A stretch of 33,000 nucleotides of DNA, taken from assembly GCA_945898055.1 (NCBI GenBank), contig CAMDGV010000049.1, positions 1 to 33,000 on the forward strand, in the 5' to 3' direction. The DNA is from Akkermansia muciniphila. Lineage in GTDB: Bacteria; Verrucomicrobiota; Verrucomicrobiia; Limisphaerales; UBA9464. Below are positions 1-7,179 of this stretch, in pieces. A model generated the notes under the pieces. That model was not told where the DNA came from. It did not search any database and saw only the letters and a program-made list of their open reading frames with translations. A program made the position numbers and the translations under genes. The first letter of the stretch is position 1, and every line of letters starts with the position of its first letter.

Positions 1-48
1 CGGTTTCCTAAACCGCGGATCCAGGTTCAATTCCTGGTCGGGACACCA
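1..48 (+). tRNA. tRNA-Arg (anticodon CCT), 3' part only
   Basis: The window begins inside a tRNA gene. An anticodon arm is visible at about 1-15, with stem CGGT/ACCG and loop TTCCTAA, giving anticodon CCT and hence Arg. It is followed by a T-arm with stem CCAGG/CCTGG and loop TTCAATT at 21-37, a 3' acceptor strand TCGGGAC at 38-44, discriminator A at 45 and an encoded CCA at 46-48. The 5' acceptor strand and D-arm lie outside the window. A tyrosine recombinase pseudogene starts about 110 bp downstream, so this 3' end is a likely past integration site. The identity call rests on the anticodon arm alone. Confidence 0.85.
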
Positions 49-159
49 GCCCAATGAAATCAAGGGTTTGCTGTATGGTTTGCTCCCCTGTTTTCAGTCT
101 CTTCTCGCAACAGTCGCCCAACAGTTGGGCCCTGGAGGTAGGAACACGCCCCGAACGGA

Positions 160-1297
160 AGCCGATCACCGTTTCGGTCGGACGCAACAACGCCAAAATC
201 TACCTCAGGCCGCCTGATCGAGGCCGAAGCGCCAACTGGATGCTGGCAACTACTCGACCGGCAAACGCTGCTGGCAGACCTTTACCGACGAAAAGGCCTC
301 CCGTGCCGAGGCTGTACGCATAGTTTCCAGATTGAATGCCAAGGACGCCGAGGGAGAGGGCATGACTGGGGCCGAGCGCCGAGACCTGCAGCGCGCAACA
401 AAACTTGTTGCGCTACACAAGGCCTACGCCCGCCACGCCCCGGTTGCCCGGACCCGATGCCGATCGGGAAGGCTGTGCTGGATCTGATTGAGGCCAAAAC
501 CGCCCAGAGTCGTTCCAAGCGATCTCTGGGCGAACTGCACAGCCGCCTCAGCCGTTTCGCTGCCGATCACCCGGGACAGAACCTCGCCGAGTTCACCACG
601 ACGGGTTTGCAATGCTGGCTGGATGGCCTGACCTGAGCCGATGGCAAGCGCCTGTCCGCCCTCAGTCGTCGAAACTTTGCCGTCGTGGTGGGTGGACTTT
701 TCGAGTTTCACCAGCGTCGCGGGGTCTTACCCAATAACCGTGACAAGGATCTGGAGCGCGAAACTGTAAAGCGATCGGAAGAAATCAAGTTTTGAAGACC
801 CCAGGAGGCCACAGCCCTTCTTTTCGAAATCGACCGAGAGGCTCTACCTGCCCTCGTCCTTGGCCTGGTTTCTGGTCTGAGATCAGCCGAAGCCTGCCGG
901 ATCACCTCGGGTGACGTTGACATTGAGGCCCGCCACGTCGTTATCTCTGGGACCGAGACCAAGACCGGAAGACGTCGCCTTGCCCCATTGCCCGATAATG
1001 CCTCATAATCGCTCCGACCGCTTGCCGAGTCACTGGAGGCCCGGATCTTCAACGGAGACCAAAGCCAATTCGCTCGGCTCGTCTCCGCCGCTTGCCAAGT
1101 CGCCTTTGTTCCACGGATCGCCAACGGAGCCCGACATTCCGTGCATCACTTTTAAGGCCGCCCTGACCGGAGACGTCGCTAAAATCGCCCTTGAGTAAGG
1201 AAACAGCCCTACCGTCGTGCACCAGCACTATCGTGGACTTGCGATCGAGGCCGACGCCCGTGCTTTCTTCGCGATCCGCCCTAGAGGTGCCCGATGA
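160..1297 (+). pseudogene. decayed tyrosine recombinase (phage/island integrase)
   Basis: The translated frames together spell most of a site-specific integrase, but it is broken. An N-terminal arm-binding-like segment (KPITVSVGRNNAKIYL) shifts frame near 240 and again near 440-480. From about 480 to 1190 one frame runs through in-frame stops at 634-636, 793-795, 1006-1008 and 1153-1155. The catalytic region is recognisable: GLVSGLRSAEACRI (Arg I box), TKTGRRRLAPLP (Lys beta-hairpin), NGARHS (HxxR region) and, after another frameshift between 1155 and 1211, HQHYRGLA with the nucleophilic Tyr. The last part ends at TGA 1295-1297. Position next to a tRNA 3' end fits an integrated island that has lost mobility. 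The 5' boundary is approximate and the product cannot be functional. Confidence 0.85.
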
Positions 1298-1525
1298 AGA
1301 CCGGACGCAAGAAGCGATTCCGCTCCGTCACCATCTGCCTCTACACCAACACGCCGGACGAACACCTCTGGATCAATCGCCAGCCCGTGCTCCGCCCACG
1401 GCTACAAATTCGCCAGCGCCATCTGCGAAATCTTCAGCGACCCGCCACCACGGGCAGAAGCCCGTTCGACTTCGCACTGTTTGGGAATCGATTCACATCG
1501 ACTCCGCATCATCTCGGCTGACATT
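1294..1525 (+). pseudogene. frameshifted small gene formerly coupled to the integrase
   Basis: An ATG at 1294-1296 overlaps the integrase TGA (ATGA), the usual sign of translational coupling. The first 32 codons (MKTGRKKRFRSVTI...WINRQPVL) read in one frame. About one base is then missing near 1390, and the continuation HGYKFASAICEIFSDPPP reads in the +1-shifted frame to roughly RLRIISAD, where it runs into the antisense 3' end of fpg. I do not recognise the family. It was probably a small accessory protein of the same mobile element. The true 3' end cannot be fixed because sense codons continue through the fpg antisense strand. Confidence 0.5.
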
Positions 1526-2306
1526 TCGCGCACCACGCTGTCGTCCGCCCGCCGATGGTCGCGCGGCCAAGTTCGCTCCCGTCTTTCGGACAACGCCCGC
1601 CCTTCTCCCAGCGATGGCGGAATAGCCATGACGGTGGCGGATCGGAGTAATCCTTCGATACGATTCTCAGTGCGCCTTCGCACACAAACCGAACCGCTTT
1701 CCAGATCGTACGCGATTCCTCGTCGGTAAGCTGGCCTGCTGCGCGACTGGGATGAAGCTTCGCGCGCCAGAGAATCTCGTCCGCCATCCAGTTCCCAATG
1801 CCGATGAAGAACTCCTGCTGCAACAGCACGCCCTTGAGCGGCGAGCGTGCTCGACGCTGGAGAAACGCCTGCATCCGTTCGAGCGTGAAGGCGTCTGAGG
1901 TGAGCGCAGACGGGAGACTCGACCACCACTCCGGTACGCTCGCACCATAGTGAAAGAGCACGCGACCAAATAGGCGAGGGTCGCTGAACACGAGCGATTG
2001 CCGCGCTTGCGCCAGCACCAGATGGTCGTGTTTTCCAGCGGAGAACTCGGCTGGTTCGTGGCGCAATTCGCCGGTCATCCCGAGATGCAAGCCCAGCCAA
2101 GCGTCATGGCTGAAACGAAAGAGCATTTGTTTCCCACGCGCTTCGGAGGCGAGGAGTCTAGCATCTGGAAGGACGCGAGTCAGGGTGGTGAAATCGTTGC
2201 CGCGAAAGATTCGCTTCTCAGAGTGCAACGTCACCGCCGCGATCTTCTGGCCAACGCCGACATCCCAGCGGCGACGAAAAAATTCCACTTCAGCAAGCTC
2301 AGGCAT
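1509..2306 (-). CDS. fpg: Fpg/MutM-family DNA-formamidopyrimidine glycosylase
   Basis: This 265-residue protein is an Fpg/Nei-type base-excision repair glycosylase/AP lyase, which removes oxidised purines such as 8-oxoguanine. The N-terminus MPELAEVEFF carries the catalytic Pro2 and Glu3 (the family consensus is MPELPEVE). RGKQMLF supplies the conserved Lys of the beta-sandwich, HLGMTGEL is a family signature, and GIGNWMADEILWRAKLHP is the helix-two-turn-helix. The C-terminal zinc finger reads CPKD...CAKCQ: Cys239, Asp242, Cys259 and Cys262 with the standard 16-residue spacer, so the second Cys ligand is Asp. Length is normal for the family. The gene stands alone on the minus strand between two mobile-element scars. 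Its 3' end abuts, and overlaps in antisense, the integrase-associated remnant. Nei/MutM-like specificity cannot be decided from sequence. Confidence 0.93.
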   Translation of the reverse strand: MPELAEVEFFRRRWDVGVGQKIAAVTLHSEKRIFRGNDFTTLTRVLPDARLLASEARGKQMLFRFSHDAWLGLHLGMTGELRHEPAEFSAGKHDHLVLAQARQSLVFSDPRLFGRVLFHYGASVPEWWSSLPSALTSDAFTLERMQAFLQRRARSPLKGVLLQQEFFIGIGNWMADEILWRAKLHPSRAAGQLTDEESRTIWKAVRFVCEGALRIVSKDYSDPPPSWLFRHRWEKGGRCPKDGSELGRATIGGRTTAWCAKCQPR

Positions 2307-2444
2307 GGCGAAAGTTTAACCGGCACGGAGGAAATGCAAGTGGGCGAATACTGGCGGACGCTACTTCGCCACCGGCAACCGGAAACACAGGGCTTCCTTT
2401 TCGTGTCGGGGCCGGAACAAAAGTGGAATTCGGTTTTGGACTAA

Positions 2445-3141
2445 TACTCTTTCCTTTGGCTTACGCATCCCTGGGACCTCGGAGGAGGCCGGACGCAGAG
2501 GCCACAGAGATGCGGCGTAAGCCACCCTCCCCGCCTCCCCGCGGATATCGTCCTGCGCGTCCTTTCGGATTTTGACGCGGGCCGCCCTGATGCCTCCACC
2601 TTCGCCAGCCTCCTCGGAATCGGCAAAACCCGCCTTTACCAGCTTCGCACCGCCTGGCTCATTGATCCAAAAGCCTTCCAGCCCGGCTCTAGTGGCGGCG
2701 ACCATCACGGAGCGTGGCCTCCGGAAGTTCACGCCTTCCCCCAGAGATTTCTGCCTCTGCAATGCCCTCCCACCGACCAACTTGTCTGCAATGAGCTCCA
2801 ACGCCTCTGCCACTTCAAACGCGCCCGCTCCAGCGTCGAGGCTTCCGTCAAAATCCACTTTCCCCACTTGGTCCCTTCACCCCCTCGCAAGCCTCGCGTC
2901 TATCGCCGTTTTCGCCGCGCCCGTATCGGCGATCTCTGGCAGCACGACAGCTCCATTTACACCGACGCCCTCAGTCTTTTCGGGCCCAGCTCCAGCAGTG
3001 ACCACAGCGATCCAGGGAGCTCTGGAAGTCGCCCATCTGGTCGCCCCGACTCCTCAGGCCAAAGGTAAAATCGAACGCCGTTTCGGCACCTACCAAAGAC
3101 GCCTAGTCACCCTCATGGCCCAAGCCAAAGTCCACTGCTGA
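2445..3141 (+). pseudogene. internally deleted integrase-core (rve/DDE) transposase, IS481/ISNCY-like
   Basis: A frame open from 2445 to 3068 encodes an HTH-like start (DIVLRVLSDFDAGRPDASTF, then GKTRLYQLRTAWL) and reaches RRARIGDLWQHDSS, the first catalytic-Asp motif of integrase-core transposases. It then leaves frame. The +1 frame restores APTPQAKGKIERRFGTYQRR at about 3040-3105, the region holding the catalytic Glu in IS481/ISNCY-like transposases. Family members have roughly a hundred residues between these two motifs, but only about 30 codons lie here. The copy has therefore lost its core as well as being frameshifted. Its 3' end overlaps the last codons of the minus-strand serine hydrolase. 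Exact IS family and termini are not resolved. Confidence 0.7.
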
Positions 3142-4632
3142 GAGCACGCCCACAATCTGCGGCTGTTTCGACCAGCCGAACGCGACGTTGGGCTCCGCGT
3201 CGTAAAGCAGATGATCCCCGGCGAACTTCAGGGTAGCCGTGATGGAGGTCGGCGTTTCGTAGAAGCAAAGTTTCAGCGAATACGTGTCGTCCGCCGTCCA
3301 CGCGCCGCTCACCGCCACCGGCTGATTCGTGAATGCACCATAAGCCATCCGGCCCAACGGCCACTTGCCGTGACCGCACTCGACGCGCTGCTCCACGCCG
3401 CCCATGCGCATCGAAACGTTCGTCACGCGGCCAGACGAATCGGCGTCGAGCTTGATGGCCTCAAGCTTCTGTTCGTTCGCCGGGAAAACGAACTTCTTGC
3501 TGGAGAACTTCGCAACCACAGCGGACGACGACGCGCCTTGCGGATGATGCATACTCAAGCCGGCGAGCGTCTCCTTAAGGTTCGACTCTTCAGCCTTGTT
3601 CGCGGGCAGGGATGCTTTCTCCATCGCCGGAAGAAGCTTCTCCCAGATCAGATTCAACACCCCCTGCATGTCGCGCGTGCCGCTGGTGATCGAAATCACC
3701 GCGTCCTGTTCGGGCATCACGATGCTGTATTGACCGAAAGCGCCATCGCCGCGATACGCACCGTTGCGAGAGCGCCAAAACTGGAAGCCGTAGCCCTGCT
3801 CCCAATCACTTTTCGGGTTGCTCCCGTTCGAAGTCTGCCGTCCCGTCGCAGTCTCAACCCAAGACGCAGGCACCAACTGCTTGCCGTGCCACATCCCCTT
3901 TTGCAAATAGAGCTGGCCGAACTTCGCAATGTCTTCCGTGCGGATATTCAGTCCGTAACCGCCGAGAGAAATCCCCTGCGGACTCGTGCTCCAGATCGGG
4001 TTCTCAATGCCGAGCGGCTCGAACAAACGCGGCCGCAGGAAATCGAGCACGGTCTGGCCGGTGACCTTCTGCACGATGGCGGACTGCATGTAGGTGCCCG
4101 GCGTGTTGTAGAGAAAGTGCCCGCCCGGCTTGTGCGGCACGGGATGCGTGAGGAACGACTTCGTCCACGTCCACTCGTTCGTCACCGCCAACTTCACTTC
4201 CACCTGATGACCCGCCGACATGCAGAGCAAATCGCGGACGCGCATCGCCTTTAGATTGCTGCTGGGCTCGGCCGGCGCCTCTTCGGGAAAGAACTTCAAA
4301 ACCTCGTCATCAATGTTCAGCTTGCCTTCCGCCACGGCGAGTCCGACCGCCGTCGAGGTAAAGCTCTTGCTCAAGGAGAAGAGCGGGTGCGGTGTAGCGG
4401 ACGAGTAAGGCGTCCACCAACCTTCCGCGATAACGAAGCCGTGGCGCACGAGCATAAAGCTGTGCATCTCGTTGACCTGCCGATCCGCCGTTTCAATGAA
4501 CGAACGAATGGCCGCGCTGGAGACGCCTTGCTTCTCCGGCGGGCTGCGCGGAAGGGGTTTGCCGGACGGCGCGGCGGCGTGGGCGGCGATTGCAGCAAAC
4601 AGGACGAGGACAATGGAAAGAATGGATTTCAT
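3103..4632 (-). CDS. secreted serine hydrolase, beta-lactamase (class C)/PBP-like fold
   Basis: I chose the ATG at 4632 because it opens directly into a signal peptide (MKSILSIVLVLFAAIAAHAA). A longer in-frame start at 4719 adds only 29 unsupported residues. The 509-residue product has the PF00144 fold: Ser86-Leu-Ser-Lys89 (S-x-x-K nucleophile and base) in PLFSLSKSFTS, the Tyr motif in FLYNTPGTYMQSAI, and a late Gly-rich strand AFGQYSIVMPEQDAVISITSG. A C-terminal beta domain follows from about residue 370. Such exported proteins act as esterases, D-amino peptidases or carboxypeptidases, and substrate is not predictable. The last ten or so codons (VDFGLGHEGD) are antisense to the transposase remnant, so the native C-terminus was probably replaced. 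The catalytic domain is intact. Confidence 0.87.
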   Translation of the reverse strand: MKSILSIVLVLFAAIAAHAAAPSGKPLPRSPPEKQGVSSAAIRSFIETADRQVNEMHSFMLVRHGFVIAEGWWTPYSSATPHPLFSLSKSFTSTAVGLAVAEGKLNIDDEVLKFFPEEAPAEPSSNLKAMRVRDLLCMSAGHQVEVKLAVTNEWTWTKSFLTHPVPHKPGGHFLYNTPGTYMQSAIVQKVTGQTVLDFLRPRLFEPLGIENPIWSTSPQGISLGGYGLNIRTEDIAKFGQLYLQKGMWHGKQLVPASWVETATGRQTSNGSNPKSDWEQGYGFQFWRSRNGAYRGDGAFGQYSIVMPEQDAVISITSGTRDMQGVLNLIWEKLLPAMEKASLPANKAEESNLKETLAGLSMHHPQGASSSAVVAKFSSKKFVFPANEQKLEAIKLDADSSGRVTNVSMRMGGVEQRVECGHGKWPLGRMAYGAFTNQPVAVSGAWTADDTYSLKLCFYETPTSITATLKFAGDHLLYDAEPNVAFGWSKQPQIVGVLSAVDFGLGHEGD

Positions 4633-4726
4633 GTTGGGCAAGAGCGTGTGTTTGGGCGGACCCAAGCCGCGTGTCGTTGGGCTGTCAATGCGACAGTTAT
4701 CCGCAGCGGACTCGTCCACCTTCCTC

Positions 4727-4990
4727 CTACTTCACTTTCCGTAAGTGCTCGGGGAAATCGCGTTCGTGTCGCTTCAACAACGCAAGCGCCTCTCCCGTCA
4801 TGACATAGATCTTCCCTCGCACTTCCTTCCGCTCGCCGTGGGCAAGACCGCCGCGACAAAAGCCCGAATACAGACAGCGGGCCATGCCTTGGAAGAGCTC
4901 CTGATAGGGCTCCCACGCCGTCGCGAAGATCATCTTCTCGTCGGCGCTGAACGCGCCAATTAACCCGTTGTCCGGAACCAGCCCCTTCTC
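4727..4990 (-). pseudogene. 5'-truncated gene remnant, conserved C-terminal segment
   Basis: On the minus strand a continuous frame reads LVPDNGLIGAFSADEKMIFATAWEP, then YQELFQGMARCLYSGF, GGLAHGERKEVRGKIYVM and LLKRHERDFPEHL to a stop at 4727. The text looks like a genuine protein C-terminus (balanced composition, no low complexity), but no plausible start or upstream domain exists before the AT-rich stretch at 5019. An internal ATG at 4933 would give only 68 residues. I infer the 3' end of a larger secreted or hydrolase-type gene whose 5' part was lost when the block at its right was inserted or deleted. Family not recognised with certainty. Confidence 0.55.
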
Positions 4991-5018
4991 CCCTCCACGT
5001 AAAAAAGAATTCTCTAGG
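4988..5018 (+). repeat. imperfect direct repeat, left copy
   Basis: The sequence from CTCCCCTCCACGT through A6G and AATT to CTAGG recurs at 7147-7179 in the same orientation. I count 28 identical positions of 31 plus two single-base gaps. The left copy sits between the 5'-truncated remnant and the promoter region of the rsbR-like gene. Together the two copies bracket the whole partner-switching module. This could be a recombination footprint or an attachment-like sequence. Confidence 0.65.
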
Positions 5019-5077
5019 ACAATATTTTTGAATTATGCAGTCTAATTAATAACGCAAATAATCAGAAGAATTATACT
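5019..5077 (+). promoter_or_regulatory. AT-rich promoter and leader of the rsbR-rsbT module
   Basis: The 59 bases before the rsbR-like ATG are sharply AT-rich compared with both flanks and include TTGAAT at about 5029 and AT-rich hexamers downstream of it. An AGAAGA purine run at 5064-5069 lies eight bases before the ATG and is a credible ribosome-binding site, unusual in this window, where most genes lack one. The exact -35/-10 pair is not certain. Confidence 0.45.
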
Positions 5078-6370
5078 ATGACAGCAAACCTCTCGCCTTT
5101 CTCGTCTACAGCCGATGCTGCCCTCATCGAAGCCATTCAGCGCTCGATGGGTGTGATCGAGTTCAAGCCAGATGGCACGATTGTGCGGGCCAACGACATC
5201 TTCCTGAAGACCCTCGGCTACGCCCTCGACGAGATCCAAGGCCGCCATCACCGAATGTTAGTGAATCCCGACGAGGCTGCCGGGCGCGATTACCAGCACT
5301 TTTGGACGGCTCTGTCCTCAGGGGCAATCAAGTCTGGCCGGTTCGATCGCATAGGAAAAGACGGTCGCATCGTATGGATGGAGGCAATCTACAACCCCAT
5401 CCTTGATGAGCAGGGCAAAGTGGTTGCGGTCATCAAGATCGCCACCGACATCACCGAGACCACACGATCGAGTTTCGACAACGCCGGCAAGATTGCGGCC
5501 ATCACGCGTTCAATGGGGATGATTGAGTTTGAGCCCGATGGCACGATCCTTAAGGCCAACGACTTGTTTCTGAATATTTTGGGCTACAGCGAAAAGGAGA
5601 TCCAAAACCGGCATCATCGGCTTTTCATCAAGCCAGAAGAGGAAAATTCAGCAGCCTATCCCGCTTTCTGGAAGTCCTTGGCCGCCGGTTCTGTGCAGTC
5701 AGGTCAGTTTGAGCGGCTCAACAAGGACGGGCGATCCGTATGGCTCGAGGCCACCTACAACCCGATCTTCGATTCTAAGGGCCGAACCGTGAAAGTGGTG
5801 AAGTTCGCGATCGACATCACCGAGAAGTTCATGGCCGCCCAGCGGATGGCCGAGAAGCTCCGTGAGCTTGAAGAGGCTATGGCCCAATTGCGCGAAGCCG
5901 AGCGCGTGCGCGAGGAACTCGACCGCACCTTGCTGGCGATGGCCACACCGATCACCCCGATTTGGGACGAAATTCTGCTGCTACCCTTGGTTGGTGTGGT
6001 GGACTCCACCCGCACCGCCGATATCATGCGCAAAAGCCTCAACCGGATCAGCGAGACCCGCTCGAAGGTGTTCATTCTCGACATCAGCGGTGTGGCATCG
6101 GTGGACACCGCTGTCGCCGACCAATTGATCCAGATCACCAAGGCTACGCGCCTGATGGGCTGCGAAACCCTCATTTCGGGGCTGTCGCCTGCGATCGCGC
6201 ACACGATGGTGGACTTGGGTATTAATGTGGGTTGTGTGCGTACCACCGCCAACTTGCGCGATGCCTTCAAGATCGCGTTGAGTCAGGTGGGCTCGCTCGC
6301 CGGGGTCGCGCAAGACAAGAGCGGTGACGCACGAGGCGGTGGCCAAAACGCTCAAGCGGCAGGATCGTGA
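5078..6370 (+). CDS. RsbR-type stressosome/partner-switching protein (PAS-PAS-STAS)
   Basis: This 430-residue cytoplasmic sensor has two tandem, mutually similar PAS domains (about 15-128 and 136-250). Both carry the pattern PDGTI..AND.FL..LGY..EIQ.RHHR..., FW..L..G and KDGR.VW.EA.YNPI, followed by a DIT end, as in PAS domains of BdlA-like and chemoreceptor proteins. A charged helical linker (250-290) leads to a C-terminal STAS domain (296-400). In the STAS domain FILDISGVASVDTAVA aligns with the RsbR/RsbS phosphorylation segment, so Thr344 corresponds to RsbR Thr171, while the second site (SGLSP, Ser367) has Ser where RsbR has Thr205. RsbR proteins scaffold stressosomes and release RsbT on stress. 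The rsbT-like gene overlaps or directly follows, but no RsbS gene is present. The ligand of the PAS pair is unknown. The tail after residue 405 is Gly/Ala-rich. Confidence 0.88.
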   Translation: MTANLSPFSSTADAALIEAIQRSMGVIEFKPDGTIVRANDIFLKTLGYALDEIQGRHHRMLVNPDEAAGRDYQHFWTALSSGAIKSGRFDRIGKDGRIVWMEAIYNPILDEQGKVVAVIKIATDITETTRSSFDNAGKIAAITRSMGMIEFEPDGTILKANDLFLNILGYSEKEIQNRHHRLFIKPEEENSAAYPAFWKSLAAGSVQSGQFERLNKDGRSVWLEATYNPIFDSKGRTVKVVKFAIDITEKFMAAQRMAEKLRELEEAMAQLREAERVREELDRTLLAMATPITPIWDEILLLPLVGVVDSTRTADIMRKSLNRISETRSKVFILDISGVASVDTAVADQLIQITKATRLMGCETLISGLSPAIAHTMVDLGINVGCVRTTANLRDAFKIALSQVGSLAGVAQDKSGDARGGGQNAQAAGS

Positions 6371-6866
6371 ATCGCGTGATGTGCCGTGGCCTGGCGACCG
6401 GCCCGTGCCTCGAACAGGAATGACCTCCCCAAAGCAGCCGACGGATCTGGAGTTTTCCATCCGGCGCCAAAGCGACATCACCCTCGCGGTGACGGCCATT
6501 TTGCAGTCCGGTCTTCCGGACGTATTTCCCGCAGACGAGCACAGCAGGGTCGGCATCATCGTCTCAGAGCTTGGCACCAACATCCTGAAGTACGCTGGGC
6601 ACGGCGTGGTTCGGGTGCGGTACCTAGCAACTGATGGCCGGAACGGCATGCGCGTCGTGGCGGAGGACCACGGGCCCGGTATTGCGGACTTGGAAGCCGC
6701 ACTCAAAAATGGTTTCAGCACAGGTGGAACCCTGGGGTTGGGGCTGCCGGCGGTCCGCCGCCTCACCGATACCCTGAACATCACCTGCCCTCCGGGTGGC
6801 GGCACTCGGGTCGAGGCGATTCGTTGGTTTAGACGCCCTCTGCGCGTCTCTGATGACCGCGCCTAG
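6324..6866 (+). CDS. RsbT-type anti-sigma/serine kinase (HATPase_c)
   Basis: The product is a GHKL-fold serine/threonine kinase of the RsbT/RsbW class. Signatures are the N-box VSELGTNILKYAGHG (Glu82, Asn86), the G1 box EDHGPGIADLE and the G2 region GGTLGLGLPAVRRLTD, which match RsbT more closely than RsbW. RsbT phosphorylates STAS proteins and, once released, activates downstream phosphatases. The GTG at 6324 overlaps the rsbR-like gene by 47 bases. The ATG at 6420 gives a 148-residue protein closer to the usual RsbT length (about 130-140), and similarity begins just after it, so the later start is plausible on family grounds. Stop is TAG at 6864-6866, and the same frame continues into a phosphatase remnant. 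Confidence 0.88.
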   Translation: MTHEAVAKTLKRQDRESRDVPWPGDRPVPRTGMTSPKQPTDLEFSIRRQSDITLAVTAILQSGLPDVFPADEHSRVGIIVSELGTNILKYAGHGVVRVRYLATDGRNGMRVVAEDHGPGIADLEAALKNGFSTGGTLGLGLPAVRRLTDTLNITCPPGGGTRVEAIRWFRRPLRVSDDRA

Positions 6867-7103
6867 GCCCCCGAGACTGAGGGGTATGTATTGCTGGTGC
6901 ATCTGGAAGGCACCGGCCATGGAGCCAAGGCAGATCATGCGTCTTGTTGCATCGTCGGGGGCATCGGACAAGAGATTGCCAAGTGGCCGCTACAATCGAG
7001 CGCAAAAATGATCTTGACCCTTCTGGACGCCTGCCAAAACGCAGCAACCGGTACTGTCGGCGCAGCCATCGCCTTGGCCATGATCGACCGCCTCAGGTGC
7101 TGA
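6867..7103 (+). pseudogene. truncated RsbX/SpoIIE-type (PP2C-like) phosphatase remnant
   Basis: Directly after the rsbT TAG, and in the same frame, 78 codons read to a TGA at 7101-7103. They contain VLLVHLEGTGHGAKADHAS and, further on, LTLLDACQNAATGTVGAAIALAMIDRL. This resembles the first third of RsbX-like SpoIIE phosphatases: a D-G-x-GHG-x-x-A motif, then L..CH..L.GTRGA.....ID. The expected Asp before the GHG motif is Glu-Gly-Thr here, and everything after the first metal-site region is missing. No ATG exists; TTG at 6891 is the only conventional alternative start. It most likely marks the lost third gene of an rsbR-(S)-T-X operon. Similarity was judged by eye. Confidence 0.5.
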
Positions 7104-7146
7104 CTGAAGAACCTCAGTACGATGTCGCACGTGCAGCCTTTCCACT

Positions 7147-7179
7147 CTCCGCTCCACGTCAAAAAAGCAATTTCCTAGG
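7147..7179 (+). repeat. imperfect direct repeat, right copy
   Basis: This is the right-hand partner of 4988-5018 (CTCCGCTCCACGTC, then A6GC, AATT and CTAGG) and differs by three substitutions and two single-base insertions. It contains the stop codon of the antiporter gene (minus strand, 7175-7177). So if an insertion occurred here, it used the very end of the antiporter gene. Confidence 0.65.

Noticed and set aside
1402-2100. A 232-codon minus-strand open frame
   Set aside because: It overlaps fpg in another frame; fpg has all catalytic motifs while this frame is Arg/Ser-rich with no motifs.
2361-2867. A 168-codon minus-strand frame
   Set aside because: It overlaps the transposase remnant whose plus-strand motifs are recognisable; the minus frame shows no domain.
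3211-4254. A 347-codon plus-strand open frame
   Set aside because: It is the antisense shadow of the serine hydrolase; it is rich in Arg/His, has no domain pattern and no plausible start context.
5981-6805. A 274-codon minus-strand frame over the rsbR/rsbT genes
   Set aside because: Antisense of two clearly recognisable genes; composition is typical of a GC-rich shadow frame.
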